A stretch of 64,000 nucleotides of DNA from Ptiloglossa arizonensis (GCF_051014685.1 NW_027478388.1:1227180-1291179), one strand, 5' to 3'. Positions 36,630 through 49,548 are shown, numbered from the stretch's first letter. Numbers and translations: made by a program. The notes: a model not told the origin generated them from the letters alone.

Positions 36630-37691
36630 ACCCAAAAATTCCTGTTGCATCCGAAAGTAGAAACTCGCCCGATTACAAAGGTATGTGTATTTTTTCCCTA
36701 GCCCATTCTGGTTAAGCGTTTGGAGCAGCAGAATTGCGAAAAATTCTTTTCCTTCTAAACCATTTCTTGGCTTCAAACTCCCATATCTCGCGAACGGATT
36801 GACCTAACCCAAAAATTCCTATTGCATCTGAAAGTAGAAACTCGCCCGATTACAACTGTATGTGTATTTTTTCCCTAGGCTATTCTGGTTAAGCGTTTGG
36901 AGCAGCAGAATTGCGAAAAATTGTTTGCCTTCTCAACCATTTCTTAGCTTCAAACTCCCATATCTCGCGAACGAATTGACCTAACCCAAAAATTCCTGTT
37001 GCATCTGAAAGAAGAAACTCGCCCGATTACAACTGTATGTGTATTTTTTCCCTAGGCTATTCTGGTTAAGCGTTTGGAGCAGCAGAATTGCGAACAATGT
37101 TTTGCCTTCTCAACCATTTCTTAGCGTCAATGTCCCATATCTCACGAACGGATTGACCAAACCCAAAAATTCCTGCTGCGTCTGAAAGTAGAAACTCGAC
37201 CGATTACAACGGTATGTGTATTTTTTCCCTAGGCCATTCTGGTTAAGGGTTTGGAGCAGCAGAATTGCGAAAAATTTTGTGCCTTCTCAACCATTTCTTG
37301 GCTTCAAACTCCCATATCTCGCGAACGGAGTGACCTAACCCAAAAATTCCTGTTGCATCTGAAAGTAGAAACACGCCCGATAACAACGGCATGTGTATTT
37401 TTTCCCTAGGCCATTCTGGTTAAGCGTTTGGAGCAGCAGAATTGCGAAAAATTGTTTGCCTTCTCAACCATTTCTTAGCTTCAATGTCCCATATCTCACG
37501 AACGGATTGACCAAACCCAAAAATTCCTGTTGCATCCGAAAGTAGAAACTCGCCCGATTACAACGGTATGTGTATTTTTTCCCTAGCCCTTTCTGGTTAA
37601 GCGTTTGGAGCAGCAGAATTGCGAACAATGTTTTGCCTTCTCAACCATTTCTTAGCTTCAATGTCCCATATCTCACGAACGGATTGACCAA
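36630..37691. repeat. Transition from HOR domain 1 to mixed domain
   Basis: Order is A, B/F (ends ctcgcgaacgaattg), B/G (gaaagaagaaactcg, then gcgaacaatg and cttagcgtcaatgt), H, I, J. Two hybrids in a row break the 11-mer order, and new classes follow from 37,692. Confidence 0.8.
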
Positions 37692-38399
37692 ACCCAAAAA
37701 TTCCTCCTGCGTCTGAAAGTAGAAACTCGACCGATTACAACGGTATTTGTATTTTTTCCTTAGGCCAATCTTGTTCAGCGTTTGGAGCAGCAGAATTGCG
37801 AAAACTGTTTTGCCTTCTCAACCATTTCTTAGCTTCAAAGTCCCATATCTCACGAACGGATTGACTAAACCCAAAAATTCCTGCTGCGTCTGAAAGTAGA
37901 AACTCGCCCGATTACAAGGGTATGTGTATTTTTTCCCAAGGCCATTCTGGTTAAGCGTTTGGAGCAGCAGAATTGCGAAAAAGTTTTTGCCTTCTCAACC
38001 ATTTCTTGGCTTCAAACTCCTATATCTCGCGAACGGATTGACCTAACCCAACAATTCCTGTTGCGTCTGAAAGTAGAAACTCGCCCGATTACAACGGTAT
38101 GTTTATTTTTTCCCTAGGCCATTCTGGTTAAGCGTTTGGAGCAGCAGAATTGCGAAAAAGTTTTTGCCTTCTCAACCATTTCTTGGCTTCAAACTCCCAT
38201 ATCTCGCGAACGGATTGACCTAACCCAAAAATTCCTGTTGCATCTGAAATTAGAAACTCGCCCGATTACAACGGTATGTTTATTTTTTCCCTAGGCCATA
38301 CTGGTTAAGCGTTTGGAGCAGCAGAATTGCGAAAAATTGTTTGCCTTCTCAACCATTTCTTAGCTTCAAAGTCCCATATCTCACGAACGGATTGACCAA
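37692..38399. repeat. Monomers L, M, N, O
   Basis: L (37,692) has cctcctgcgtctg and gccaatcttgttcagcg. M (37,869) has acaagggtatg and the box form tcctatatctcgcg. N (38,046) opens acccaacaattcc and has tatgtttatt. O (38,223) has ctgaaattag and gccatactgg. M and N end α, L and O end β. Confidence 0.82.
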
Positions 38400-38753
38400 A
38401 CCCAAAAATTCCTGCTGCGTCTGAAAGTAGAAACTCGCCCGATTACAACGGTATGTTTATTTTTTCCCTAGGCCATTCTGGTTAAGCGTTTGGAGCAGCA
38501 GAATTGCGAAAAAGTTTTTGCCTTCTCAACCATTTCTTGGCTTCAAACTCCCATATCTCGCGAACGGATTGACCTAACCCAACAATTCCTGTTGCGTCTG
38601 AAAGTAGAAACTCGCCCGATTACAACGGTATGTGTATTTTTTCCCTAGGCCATTCTGGTTAAGCGTTTGGAGCAGCTGAAGTGCGAAAAATTTTTTGCCT
38701 TCTCAACCATTTCTTAGCTTCAAAGTCCCATATCTCACGAACGGATTGACCAA

Positions 38754-39283
38754 ACTCAAAAATTCCTGCTGCGTCTGAAAGTAGAAACTCGCCCGATTAC
38801 AAAGGTATGTGTATTTTTTCCCTAGGCCATTCTGGTTAAGCGTTTGGAGCAGCAGAATTGCGAAAAATTGTTTGCCTTCTCAACCATTTCTTAGCTTCAA
38901 TGTCCCATATCTCACGAACGGATTGACCAAACCAAAAATTCCTGTTGCATCCGAAAGTAGAAACTCGCCCGATTACAACGGTATGTGTATTTTTTCCCTA
39001 GCCCTTTCTGGTTAAGCGTTTGGAGCAGCAGAATTGCGAACAATGTTTTGCCTTCTCAACCATTTCTTAGCTTCAATGTCCCATATCTCACGAACGTATT
39101 GACCAAACCCAAAAATTCCTGCTGCGTCTGAAAGTAGAAACTCGCCCGATTACAACGGTATGTGTATTTTTTCCCTAGGCCATTCTGGTTAAAGGTTTGG
39201 AGCAGCAGAATTGCGAAAAATTTTTTGCCTTCTCAACCATTTCTTGGCTTCAAACTCCCATATCTCGCGAACGGAGTGACCTA
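38754..39283. repeat. Short run ending in J K, with one-base deletion
   Basis: The monomer at 38,754 opens actcaaaaattcc. The next, at 38,931, opens accaaaaattcc, one C short, so it is 176 bp. J-like (tagccctttctgg) and K (taaaggtttgg) monomers follow. Confidence 0.82.
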
Positions 39284-40522
39284 TCCCAAAAATTCCTGTT
39301 GCATCCGAAAGTAGAAACTCGCCCGATTACAAAGGTATGTGTATTTTTTCCCTAGCCCATTCTGGTTAAGCGTTTGGAGCAGCAGAATTGCGAAAAATTC
39401 TTTTCCTTCTAAACCATTTCTTGGCTTCAAACTCCCATATCTCGCGAACGGATTAACCTAACCCAAAAATTCCTGCTCTGTCTGAAAGTAGAAACTCGCC
39501 CGATTACAACGGTATGTGTATTTTTTCCCTAGGCCATTCTGGTTAAGCGTTTGGAGCAGCTGAAGTGCGAAAAATTGTTTGCCTTCTCAACCATTTCTTA
39601 GCTTCAAAGTCCCATACCTCGCGAACGGATTGACCTAACCCAAAAATTCCTGTCGCGTGTGAAAGTAGAAACTCGGCCGATTACAACGGTATCTGTATTT
39701 TTTCCCTAGGCCATTCTGGTTAAGCGTTTGGAGCAGCAGAATTGCGAAAAATTTGTTGTCTTCTTAACCATTTCTTAGCTTCAAACTCCCATATCTCGCG
39801 AACGGATTAACCTAACCCAAAAATTCCTGTTGCATCCGAAAGTAGAAACTCGCCCGTTTACAACGGTATGTGTATTTTTTCCCTAGCCCATTCTGGTTAA
39901 GCGTTTGGAGCAGCAGAATTGCGAACAATGTTTTGCCTTCTCAACCATTTCTTAGCGTCAATGTCCCATATCTCACGAACGGATTGACCAAACCCAAAAA
40001 TTCCTGCTGCGTCTGAAAGTAGAAACTCGACCGATTACAACGGTATGTGTATTTTTTCCCTAGGCCATTCTGGTTAAGGGTTTGGAGCAGCAGAATTGCG
40101 AAAAATTTTTTGCCTTCTCAACCATTTCTTGGCTTCAAACTCCCATATCTCGCGAACGGAGTGACCTAACCCAAAAATTCCTGTTGCATCTGAAAGTAGA
40201 AACACGCCCGATAACAACGGCATGTGTATTTTTTCCCTAGGCCATTCTGGTTAAGCGTTTGGAGCAGCAGAATTGCGAAAAATTGTTTGCCTTCTCAACC
40301 ATTTCTTAGCTTCAATGTCCCATATCTCACGAACGGATTGACCAAACCCAAAAATTCCTGTTGCATCCGAAAGTAGAAACTCGCCCGATTACAACGGTAT
40401 GTGTATTTTTTCCCTAGCCCTTTCTGGTTAAGCGTTTGGAGCAGCAGAATTGCGAACAATGTTTTGCCTTCTCAACCATTTCTTAGCTTCAATGTCCCAT
40501 ATCTCACTAACGGATTGACCAA
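39284..40522. repeat. Island of HOR-1 classes: A/C D E/F G H I J
   Basis: Seven monomers in HOR-1 order inside the mixed domain. A/C ends ggattaaccta. E/F joins cggccg to cggtatctg and ttgtcttcttaacc. G has cttagcgtcaatgt. J has ctcactaacgg. L follows, as at 37,692. Confidence 0.85.
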
Positions 40523-41053
40523 ACCCAAAAATTCCTCCTGCGTCTGAAAGTAGAAACTCGACCGATTACAACGGTATGTGTATTTTTTCCTTAGGCCAAT
40601 CTTGTTCAGCGTTTGGAGCAGCAGAATTGCGAAAACTGTTTTGCCTTCTCAACCATTTCTTAGCTTCAAAGTCCCATATCTCACGAACGGATTGACCAAA
40701 CCCAAAAATTCCTGCTGCGTCTGAAAGTAGAAACTCGCCCGATTACAAGGGTATGTGTATTTTTTCCCAAGGCCATTCTGGTTAAGCGTTTGGAGCAGCA
40801 GAATTGCGAAAAAGTTTTTGCCTTCTCAACCATTTCTTGGCTTCAAACTCCCATATCTCGCGAACGGATTGACCTAACCCAACAATTCCTGTTGCGACTG
40901 AAAGTAGAAACTCGCCCGATTACAACGGTATGTGTATTTTTTCCCTAGGCCATTCTGGTTAAGCGTTTGGAGCAGCTGAAGTGCGAAAAATTTTTTGCCT
41001 TCTCAACCATTTCTTAGCTTCAAAGTCCCATATCTCACGAACGGATTGACCAA
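40523..41053. repeat. L M and R-like monomers
   Basis: L repeats the marks of 37,692 (cctcctgcgtctg, caatcttgttcagcg). M follows, then a monomer opening acccaacaattcc with cagctgaag and attttttgcc, which resembles class R of domain 3. Confidence 0.82.
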
Positions 41054-42469
41054 ACTCAAAAATTCCTGCTGCGTCTGAAAGTAGAAACTCGCCCGATTAC
41101 AAAGGTATGTGTATTTTTTCCCTAGCCCATTCTGGTTAAGCGTTTGGAGCAGCAGAATTGCGAAAAATTCTTTTCCTTCTAAACCATTTCTTGGCTTCAA
41201 ACTCCCATATCTCGCGAACGGATTGACCTAACCCAAAAATTCCTATTGCATCTGAAAGTAGAAACTCGCCCGATTACAACTGTATGTGTATTTTTTCCCT
41301 AGGCCATTCTGGTTAAGCGTTTGGAGCAGCAGAATTGCGAAAAATTGTTTGCCTTCTCAACCATTTATTAGCTTCAAAGTCCCATATCTCACGAACGGAA
41401 TGACCAATCCCAAAAAGTCCTGCTGCGTATGATAGTAGAAACTCGCCCGATTACAACGGTATGTGTATTTTTTCCTTAGGCCAATCTGGTTCAGCGTTTG
41501 GAGCAGCAGAATTGCGAAAACTGTTTTGTCTTCTTAACCATTTCTTAGCTTCAAACTCCCATATCTCGCGAACGGATTGACCTAACCCAAAAATTCCTGT
41601 TGCGTCTAAAAGAAGAAACTCGCCCGATTACAACGGTATGTGTATTTTTTCCCTAGGCCATTCTGGTGAAGCGTTTGGAGCAGCAGAATTGCGAAAAATT
41701 GTTTGCCATCTCAACCATTTCTTAGCTTCAAAGTCCCATATCTCACGAACGGACTGACCATACCCAAAAATTCCTGCTGCGTCTGAAAGTAGAAACTCGC
41801 CCGATTACAAGGGTATGTGTATTTTTTCCCAAGGCCATTCTGGTTAAGCGTTTGGAGCAGCAGAATTGCGAAAAAGTTTTTGCCTTCTCAACCATTTCTT
41901 GGCTTCAAACTCCTATATCTCGCGAACGGATTGACCTAACCCAACAATTCCTGTTGCGTCTGAACGTAGAAACTCGCCCGATTACAACGGTATGTGTACT
42001 TTTTCCCTAGGCCATTCTGGTTAAGCGTTTGGAACAGCTGAAGTGCGAAAAATTTTTTGCCTTCTAAACCATTTCTTGGCTTCAAACTCCCACATCTCGC
42101 GAACGGATTGACCTAACCCAAAAATTCCTGTTGCATCTGAAATTAGAAACTCGCCCGATTACAACGGTATGTTTATTTTTTCCCTAGGCCATTCTGGTTA
42201 AGCGTTTGGAGCAGCAGAATTGCGAAAAATTGTTTGCCTTCTCAACCATTTCTTAGCTTCAAAGTCCCATATCTCACGAACGGATTGACCAAACCCAAAA
42301 ATTCCTGCTGCGTCTGAAAGTAGAAACTCGCCCGATTACAACGGTATGTGTATTTTTTCCCTAGGCCATTCTGGTTAAGCGTTTGGAGCAGCAGAATTGC
42401 GAAAAATTGTTTGCCTTCTCAACCATTTATTAGCTTCAAAGTCCCATATCTCACGAACGGATTGACCTA
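41054..42469. repeat. 8-monomer block repeated at 61,050
   Basis: Order is A-like, B-like, L' (caatctggttcagcg, ttgtcttcttaacc), a gaag monomer, M, N (ggaacagctgaag), O, and a cctgctgcg monomer. The same eight follow in the same order at 61,050-62,465, 19,996 bp downstream. Details differ, so this copy is older than those of domain 1. Confidence 0.85.
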
Positions 42470-43000
42470 ACCCAAAAATTCCTGTTGCGTGTGAAAGTAG
42501 AAACTCGTCCGATTACGACGCTATATGTGTTTTTTCCCTAGCCCATTCTGGTTAAGCGTTTGGAGCAGCAGAATTGCGAAAAATGTTTTGCCTTCTCAAC
42601 CATTTCTTGGTTTCAAACTCCCATATCTCGCGAACGGATTGACCTAACCCAAAAATTCCTGTTGCGTCTGAAAGAAGAAACTCGCCCGATTACAGCGGTA
42701 TGTCTATTTTTTCCCTAGGCCATTCTGGTTAAGCGTTTGGAGCAGCAGAAGTGCGAAAAATTTGTTGTCTTCTTAACCATTTCTTGGCTTCAAACTCCCA
42801 TATCACGCGAACGGATTGACCTAACCCAAAAATTCCTGTTGCATCTGAAAGTAGAAACTCGCCCGATTACAACGGTATGTGTATTTTTTTCCTAACACAT
42901 TCTGGTTAAGCGTTTGGAGCAGCAGAATTGCGAAAAATTTTTTGCCTTCTAAACCATTTCTTGGCTTCAAACTCCCATATCTCGCGAACGGATTGACCTA
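42470..43000. repeat. Monomers T, U, V
   Basis: T has the unusual actcgtccgattacgacg and ctatatgtg. U has gaaagaagaaactcg, acagcggtatgtct and catatcacgcgaac. V has tttttttcctaac. T-U-V recurs at 63,528 to the window end, and U-V without T at 43,532 and 45,479. Confidence 0.85.
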
Positions 43001-46000
43001 ACCCAAAAATTCCTATTGCATCTGAAAGTAGAAACTCGCCCGATTACAACGGTATGTGTATTTTTTCCCCAGACCATTCTGGTTAAGCGTTTGGAGCAGC
43101 AGAGTTGCGAAAAATTTGTTGTCTTCTCAACCATTTCTTAGCTTCAAAGTCCCATATCTCGCGAACGGATTAACCTAACCCAAAAATTCCTATTGCATCT
43201 GAAAGTAGAAACACGCCCGATAACAACGGCATGTGTATTTTTTCCCTAGGCCATTCTGGTTAAGCGTTTGGAGCAGCAGAATTGCGAAAAATTGTTTGCC
43301 TTCTCAACCATTTCTTAGCTTCAATGTCCCATATCTCACGAACGGATTGACCAAACCCAAAAATTCCTGCTGCGTCTGAAAGTAGAAACTCGACCGATTA
43401 CAACGGTATGTGTATTTTTTCCCTAGGCCATTCTGGTTAAGGGTTTGGAGCAGCAGAATTGCGAAAAATTGTTTGCCTTCTCAACCATTTATTAGCTTCA
43501 AAGTCCCATATCTCGCGAACGGATTGACCTAACCCAAAAATTCCTGTTGCGTCTGAAAGAAGAAACTCGCCCGATTACAGCGGTATGTCTATTTTTTCCC
43601 TAGGCCATTCTGGTTAAGCGTTTGGAGCAGCAGAAGTGCGAAAAATTTGTTGTCTTCTTAACCATTTCTTGGCTTCAAACTCCCATATCACGCGAACGGA
43701 TTGACCTAACCCAAAAATTTCTGTTGCATCTGAAAGTAGAAACTCGCCCGATTACAACGGTATGTGTATTTTTTTCCTAACCCATTCTGGTTAAGCGTTT
43801 GGAGCAGCAGAATTGCGAAAAATTTTTTGCCTTCTAAACCATTTCTTGGCTTCAAACTCCCATATCTCGCGAACGGATTGACCTAACCCAAAAATTCCTA
43901 TTGCATCTGAAAGTAGAAACTCGCCCGATTACAACGATATGTGCATTTTTTCCCTAGGCCATTCTGGTTAAGCGTTTGGAGTAGCAGAATTGCGAAAAAT
44001 TGTTTGCCTTCTCAACCATTTCTTAGCTTCAAAGTCCCATATCTCACGAACGGATTGACCAAACCCAAAAAGTCCTGCTGCGTCTGATAGTAGAAACTCG
44101 CCCGATTACAACGGTATGTGTATTTTTTCCTTAGGCCAATCTGGTTCAGCGTTTGGAGCAGCAGAATTGCGAAAACTGCTTTGTCTTCTTAACCATTTCT
44201 TAGCTTCAAACTCCCATATCTCGCGAACGGATTGACCTAACCCAAAAATTCCTGTCGCGTGTGAAAGTAGAAACTCGCCCGATTACAACGGTATGTGTAT
44301 TTTTTCCCTAGGCCATTCTGGTTAAGGGTTTGGAGCAGCAGAATTGCGAAAAATTGTTTGCCTTCTCAACCATTTCTTAGCTTCAAAGTCCCATATCTCG
44401 CGAACGGATTGACCTAACCCAAAAATTCGTGTTGCGTGTGAAAGTAGAAACTCGCCCGCTTACAACGGTATCTGTATTTTTTCCCTAGGCCATTCTGGTT
44501 AAGCGTTTGGAGCAGCAGAATTGCGAAAAATTTTTTGCCTTCTCAACCATTTCTTAGCTTCAAAGTCCCATATCTCACGAACGGATTGACCAAACCCAAA
44601 AAGTCCTGCTGCGTCTGATAGTAGAAACTCGCCCGATTACAACGGTATGTGTATTTTTTCCTTAGGCCAATCTGGTTCAGCGTTTGGAGCAGCAGAATTG
44701 CGAAAACTGCTTTGTCTTCTTAACCATTTCTTAGCTTCAAACTCCCATATCTCGCGAACGGATTAACCTAACCCAAAAATTGCTGTTGCATCCGAAAGTA
44801 GAAACTCGCCCGATTACAAGGGTATGTGTATTTTTTCCCTAGCCCATTCTGGTTAAGCGTTTGGAGCAGCAGAATTGCGAACAATGTTTTGCCTTCTCAA
44901 CCATTTCTTAGCGTCAATGTCCCATATCTCACGAACGGATTGACCAAACCCAAAAATTCCTGCTGCGTCTGAAAGTAGAAACTCGACCGATTACAACGGT
45001 ATGTGTATTTTTTCCCTAGGCCATTCTGGTTAAGGGTTTGGAGCAGCAGAATTGCGAAAAATTTTTTGCCTTCTCAACCATTTCTTAGCTTCAAAGTCCC
45101 ATATCTCACGAACGGATTGACCAAACCCAAAAAGTCCTGCTGCGTCTGATAGTAGAAACTCGCCCGATTACAACGGTATGTGTATTTTTTCCCTAGCCCA
45201 TTCTGGTTAAGCGTTTGGAGCAGCAGAATTGCGAAAAATTTTTTGCCTTCTCAACCATTTCTTAGCTTCAATGTCCCATATCTCACGAACGGATTGACCA
45301 AACCCAAAAATTCCTGCTGCGTCTGAAAGTAGAAACTCGACCGATTACTACGGTATGTGTATTTTTTCCCTAGGCCATTCTGGTTAAGGGTTTGGAGCAG
45401 CAGAATTGCAAAAAATGTTTTGCCTTCTCAACCATTTCTAGGTTTCAAACTCCCATATCTCGCGAACGGATTGACCTAACCCAAAAATTCCTGTTGCGTC
45501 TGAAAGAAGAAACTCGCCCGATTACTGCGGTATGTCTATTTTTTCCCTAGGCCATTCTGGTTAAGCGTTTGGAGCAGCAGAAGTGCGAAAAATTTGTTGT
45601 CTTCTTAACCATTTCTTGGCTTCAAACTCCCATATCACGCGAACGGATTGACCTAACCCAAAAATTTCTGTTGCATCTGAAAGTAGAAACTCGCCCGATT
45701 ACAACGGTATGTGTATTTTTTTCCTAACCCATTCTGGTTAAGCGTTTGGAGCAGCAGAATTGCGAAAAATTTTTTGCCTTCTAAACCATTTCTTGGCTTC
45801 AAACTCCCATATCTCGCGAACGGATTGACCTAACCCAAAAATTCCTATTGCATCTGAAAGTAGAAACTCGCCCGATTACAACGGTATGTGCATTTTTTCC
45901 CTAGGCCATTCTGGTTAAGCGTTTGGAGCAGCAGAATTGCGAAAAATTGTTTGCCTTCTCAACCATTTCTTAGCTTCAAAGTCCCATATCTCACGAACGG

Positions 46001-46893
46001 ATTGACCAAACCCAAAAAGTCCTGCTGCGTCTGATAGTAGAAACTCGCCCGATTACAACGGTATGTGTATTTTTTCCCTAGCCCATTCTGGTTAAGCGTT
46101 TGCAGCAGCAGAATTGCGAAAAATTTTTTGCCTCCTAAACCATTTCTTGGCTTCAAACTCCCTTATCTCGCGAACGGATTGACCTAACCCAAAAATTCCT
46201 ATTGCATCTGAAAGTAGAAACTCGCCCGATTACATCGGTATGTGTATTTTTTCCCTAGGCCATTCTGGTTAAGCGTTTGGAGCAGCAGAATTGCGAAAAA
46301 TTGTTTGCCTTCTCAACCATTTCTTAGCTTCAAAGTCCCATATCTCACGAACGGATTGACCAAACCCAAAAATTCCTGCTGCGTCTGAAAGTGGAAACTC
46401 GCCGATTACAAGGGTATGTGTATTTTTTCCCAAGGCCATTCTGGTTAAGCGTTTGGAGCAGCAGAATTGCGAAAAAGTTTCTGCCTTCTCAACCATTTCT
46501 TGGCTTCAAACTCCCATATCTCGCGAACGGATTGACCTAACCCAACAATTCCTGTTGCGTCTGAAAGTAGAAACTCGCCCGATTACAACGGTATGTGTAT
46601 TTTTTCCCTAGGCCATTCTGGTTAAGCGTTTGGAGCAGCTGAAGTGCGAAAAATTTTTTGCCTTCTCAACCATTTCTTAGCTTCAAAGTCCCATATCTCA
46701 CGAACGGATTGACCAAACCCAAAAATTCCTGCTGCGTCTGAAAGTAGAAACTCGCCCGATTACAACGGTATGTGTATTTTTTCCCTAGGCCATTCTGGTT
46801 AAGCGTTTGGAGCAGCAGAAGTGCGAAAAAGTTGTTGTCTTCTTAACCATTTCTTAGCTTCAAACTCCCATATCTCGCGAACGGATTGACCTA
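43001..46893. repeat. Mixed monomers with repeated U-V and L'
   Basis: Register is kept. U-V pairs lie at 43,532-43,885 and 45,479-45,832. L' monomers with aaaaagtcctgctgcg and ctgatagtag lie at 44,063, 44,594 and 45,125, each 531 bp apart but with different monomers between. The monomer at 46,364 has lost a C (ctcgccgatt). Confidence 0.8.
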
Positions 46894-47955
46894 AACCAAA
46901 GATTCCTGTTGCATCTGAAAGTAGAAACTCGCCCGATTACAGGGGTATGTGTATTTTTTCCCTAGGCCATTCTGGTTAAGCGTTTGGAGCAGCAGAATTG
47001 CGAAAAATTTTTTTCCTTCTTAACCATTTCTTAGCTTCAAACTCCCATATCTCGCGAACGGATTGACCTAACCCAAAAATTCCTATTGCATCTGAAAGTA
47101 GAAACTCGCCCGATTACAACGGTATGTGTATTTCTTCCCCAGACCATTCTGGTTAAGCGTTTGGAGCAGCTGAGTTGCGAAAAATTTGTTGTCTTCTCAA
47201 CCATTTCTTAGCTTCAAAGTCCCATATCTCGCGAACGGATTGACATAACCCAAAAATTCCTATTGCATCTGAAAGTAGAAACTCGCCCGATTACAACTGT
47301 ATGTGTATTTTTTCCCTAGGCCATTCTGGTTAAGCGTTTGGAGCAGCAGAAGTGCGAAAAAGTTGTTGTCTTCTTAACCATTTCTTAGCTTCAAACTCCC
47401 ATATCTCGCGAACGGATTGACCTAAACCAAAGATTCCTGTTGCATCTGAAAGTAGAAACTCGCCCGATTACAGGGGTATGTGTATTTTTTCCCTAGGCCA
47501 TTCTGGTTAAGCGTTTGGAGCAGCAGAATTGCGAAAAATTTTTTTCCTTCTTAACCATTTCTTAGCTTCAAACTCCCATATCTCGCGAACGGATTGACCT
47601 AACCCAAAAATTCCTATTGCATCTGAAAGTAGAAACTCGCCCGATTACAACGGTATGTGTATTTTTTCCCCAGACCATTCTGGTTAAGCGTTTGGAGCAG
47701 CTGAGTTGCGAAAAATTTGTTGTCTTCTCAACCATTTCTTAGCTTCAAAGTCCCATATCTCGCGAACGGATTGACATAACCCAAAAATTCCTATTGCATC
47801 TGAAAGTAGAAACTCGCCCGATTACAACGGTATGTGTATTTTTTCCCTAGGCCATTCTGGTTGAGCGTTTGGAGCAGCAGAATTGCGAAAAATTGTTTGC
47901 CTTCTCAACCATTTCTTAGCTTCAAAGTCCCATATCTCACGAACGGATTGACCAA
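46894..47955. repeat. 531-bp tandem duplication (3 monomers x2)
   Basis: The rare marks taaaccaaagattcc, attacaggggtatg and gcagctgagttgcg recur exactly 531 bp apart (aggggta at 46,941 and 47,472). The copies differ by a few substitutions, such as ttcttcccc versus ttttttcccc. The duplication appears to begin within the preceding monomer. Confidence 0.88.
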
Positions 47956-48663
47956 ACCCAAAAATTCCTGCTGCGTCTGAAAGTAGAAACTCGCCCGATT
48001 ACAACGGTATGTGTATTTTTTCCCTAGGCGATTCTAGTTAAGCGTTTGGAGCAGCAGAATTGCGAAAAAGTTTTTGCCTTCTCAACCATTTCTTGGCTTC
48101 AAACTCCCATATCTCGCGAACGGATTGACCTAACCCAACAATTCCTGTTGCGTCTGAAAGTAGAAACTCGCCCGATTACAACGGTATGTGTATTTTTTCC
48201 CTAGGCCATTCTGGTTAAGCGTTTGGAGCAGCTGAAGTGCGAAAAATTGTTTGCCTTCTCAACCATTTCTTAGCTTCAAAGTCCCATATCTCACGAACGG
48301 ATTGACCAAACCCAAAAATTCCTGCTGCGTCTGAAAGTAGAAACTCGCCCGATTACAACGGTATGTGTATTTTTTCCCTAGGCCATTCTGGTTAAGCGTT
48401 TGGAGCAGCAGAAGTGCGAAAAAGTTGTTGTCTTCTTAACCATTTCTTAGCTTCAAACTCCCATATCTCGCGAACGGATTGACATAACCCAAAAGTTCCT
48501 GTTGCATCTGAAAGTAGAAACTCGCCCGATTACAACGGTATGTGTATTTTTTCCCTAGGCCATTCCGGTTAAGCGTTTGGAGCAGCAGAATTGCGAAAAA
48601 TTTTTTGCCTTCTTAACCATTTCTTAGCTTCAAACTCCCATATCTCGCGAACGGATTGACCTA
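47956..48663. repeat. Lead-in monomers to HOR domain 2
   Basis: Four monomers: a cctgctgcg type with ggcgattctag and aaaagtttttgcc; an R-like one (acccaacaattcc, cagctgaag); a type ending in aaagttgttgtcttc; and one opening after gacataaccc with aaaagttcctg. They resemble single parts of the 4-mer that follows. Confidence 0.78.
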
Positions 48664-49371
48664 ACCCAAAAATTCCTATTGCATCTGAAAGTAGAAACTC
48701 GCCCGATTACAACGGAATGTGTATTTTTTCCCTAGGCCATTCTGGTTAAGCGTTTGGAGCAGCAGAAGTGCGAAAAAGTTGTTGTCTTCTTAACCATTTC
48801 TTAGCTTCAAACTCCCATATCTCGCGAACGGATTGACCTAACCCAAAAATTCCTGTTGCGTCTGAAAGAAGAAACTCGCCCGATTACAACGGTATGAGTA
48901 TTTTTTCCCTAGGCCATTCTGGTTAAGCGTTTGGAGCAGCAGAATTGCGAAAAATTGTTTGCCTTCTCAACCATTTCTTAGCTTCAAAGTCCCATATCTC
49001 ACGAACGGATTGACCAAACCCAAAAATTCATGCTGCGCCTGAAAGTAGAAACTCGCCCGATTACAACGGTATGTATATTTTTTCCCTAGGCCATTCTGGT
49101 TAAGCGTTTGGAGCAGCAGAATTGCGAAAAAGTTTTTGCCTTCTCAACCATTTCTTGGCTTCAAACTCCTGTATCTCGCGAACGGATTGACCTAACCCAA
49201 CAATTCCTGTTGCGTCTGAAAGTAGAAACTCGCCCGATTACAACGGTATGTGTAATTTTTCCCTAGGCCATTCTGGTTAAGCGTTTGGAGCAGCTGAAGT
49301 GCGAAAAATTTTTTGCCTTCTCAACCATTTCTTAGCTTCAAACTCCCATATCTCGCGAACGGATTGACATA

Positions 49372-49548
49372 ACCCAAAAATTCCTATTGCATCTGAAAGT
49401 AGAAACTCGCCCGATTACAACGGAATGTGTATTTTTTCCCTAGGCCATTCTGGTTAAGCGTTTGGAGCAGCAGAAGTGCGAAAAAGTTGTTGTCTTCTTA
49501 ACCATTTCTTAGCTTCAAACTCCCATATCTCGCGAACGGATTGACCTA
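49372..49548. repeat. Monomer class S
   Basis: Marks are cctattgcatctg, acaacggaatgtg, gcagaagtgcg and aaaagttgttgtcttctt, with an α end. Confidence 0.88.

Larger units (their letters stand above)
1..36983. repeat. HOR domain 1 (11-mer A-K and derivatives)
   Basis: Eleven monomer classes, A to K, occur in fixed order. Class A is usually recognised by a tccc start and by attcttttccttctaaacc. Successive A starts lie 4, 5, 6, 7, 9, 10, 11, 14 or 16 monomers apart. The 11-monomer spacing is the complete unit, and the others arise by loss or gain of blocks within it. The domain ends where B and G parts fuse at 36,807-37,160 and new classes follow. Confidence 0.93.
36984..48663. repeat. Mixed monomer domain 1
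   Basis: Monomer register is unbroken, but class order is irregular. New classes appear: L (ttccttaggccaatc, gttcagcg, gaaaactg), M (acaagggtatg, tcccaaggcc, aaaagtttttgcc), N (acccaacaattcc), O (ctgaaattagaaac), T, U and V. There is no period longer than one monomer that holds for more than two or three repeats. Confidence 0.85.

Noticed and set aside
38809..39015. Other short plus-strand frames (also 54,695-54,880 and 56,715-56,930)
   Set aside because: They start at GTG or TTG and run only through monomers with accidental stop loss, such as the one-base deletions at 38,931 and 54,73x.
41003..41200. 65-codon minus-strand frames (also 45,959, 57,105, 58,344)
   Set aside because: The one checked starts with TTG. 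All are the same satellite frame seen where stops happen to be missing. Periodicity of three explains them.
46269..46496. 75-codon minus-strand frame with an ATG start
   Set aside because: It depends on the single-base loss in ctcgccgatt, which shifts frames. It lies entirely inside two satellite monomers.
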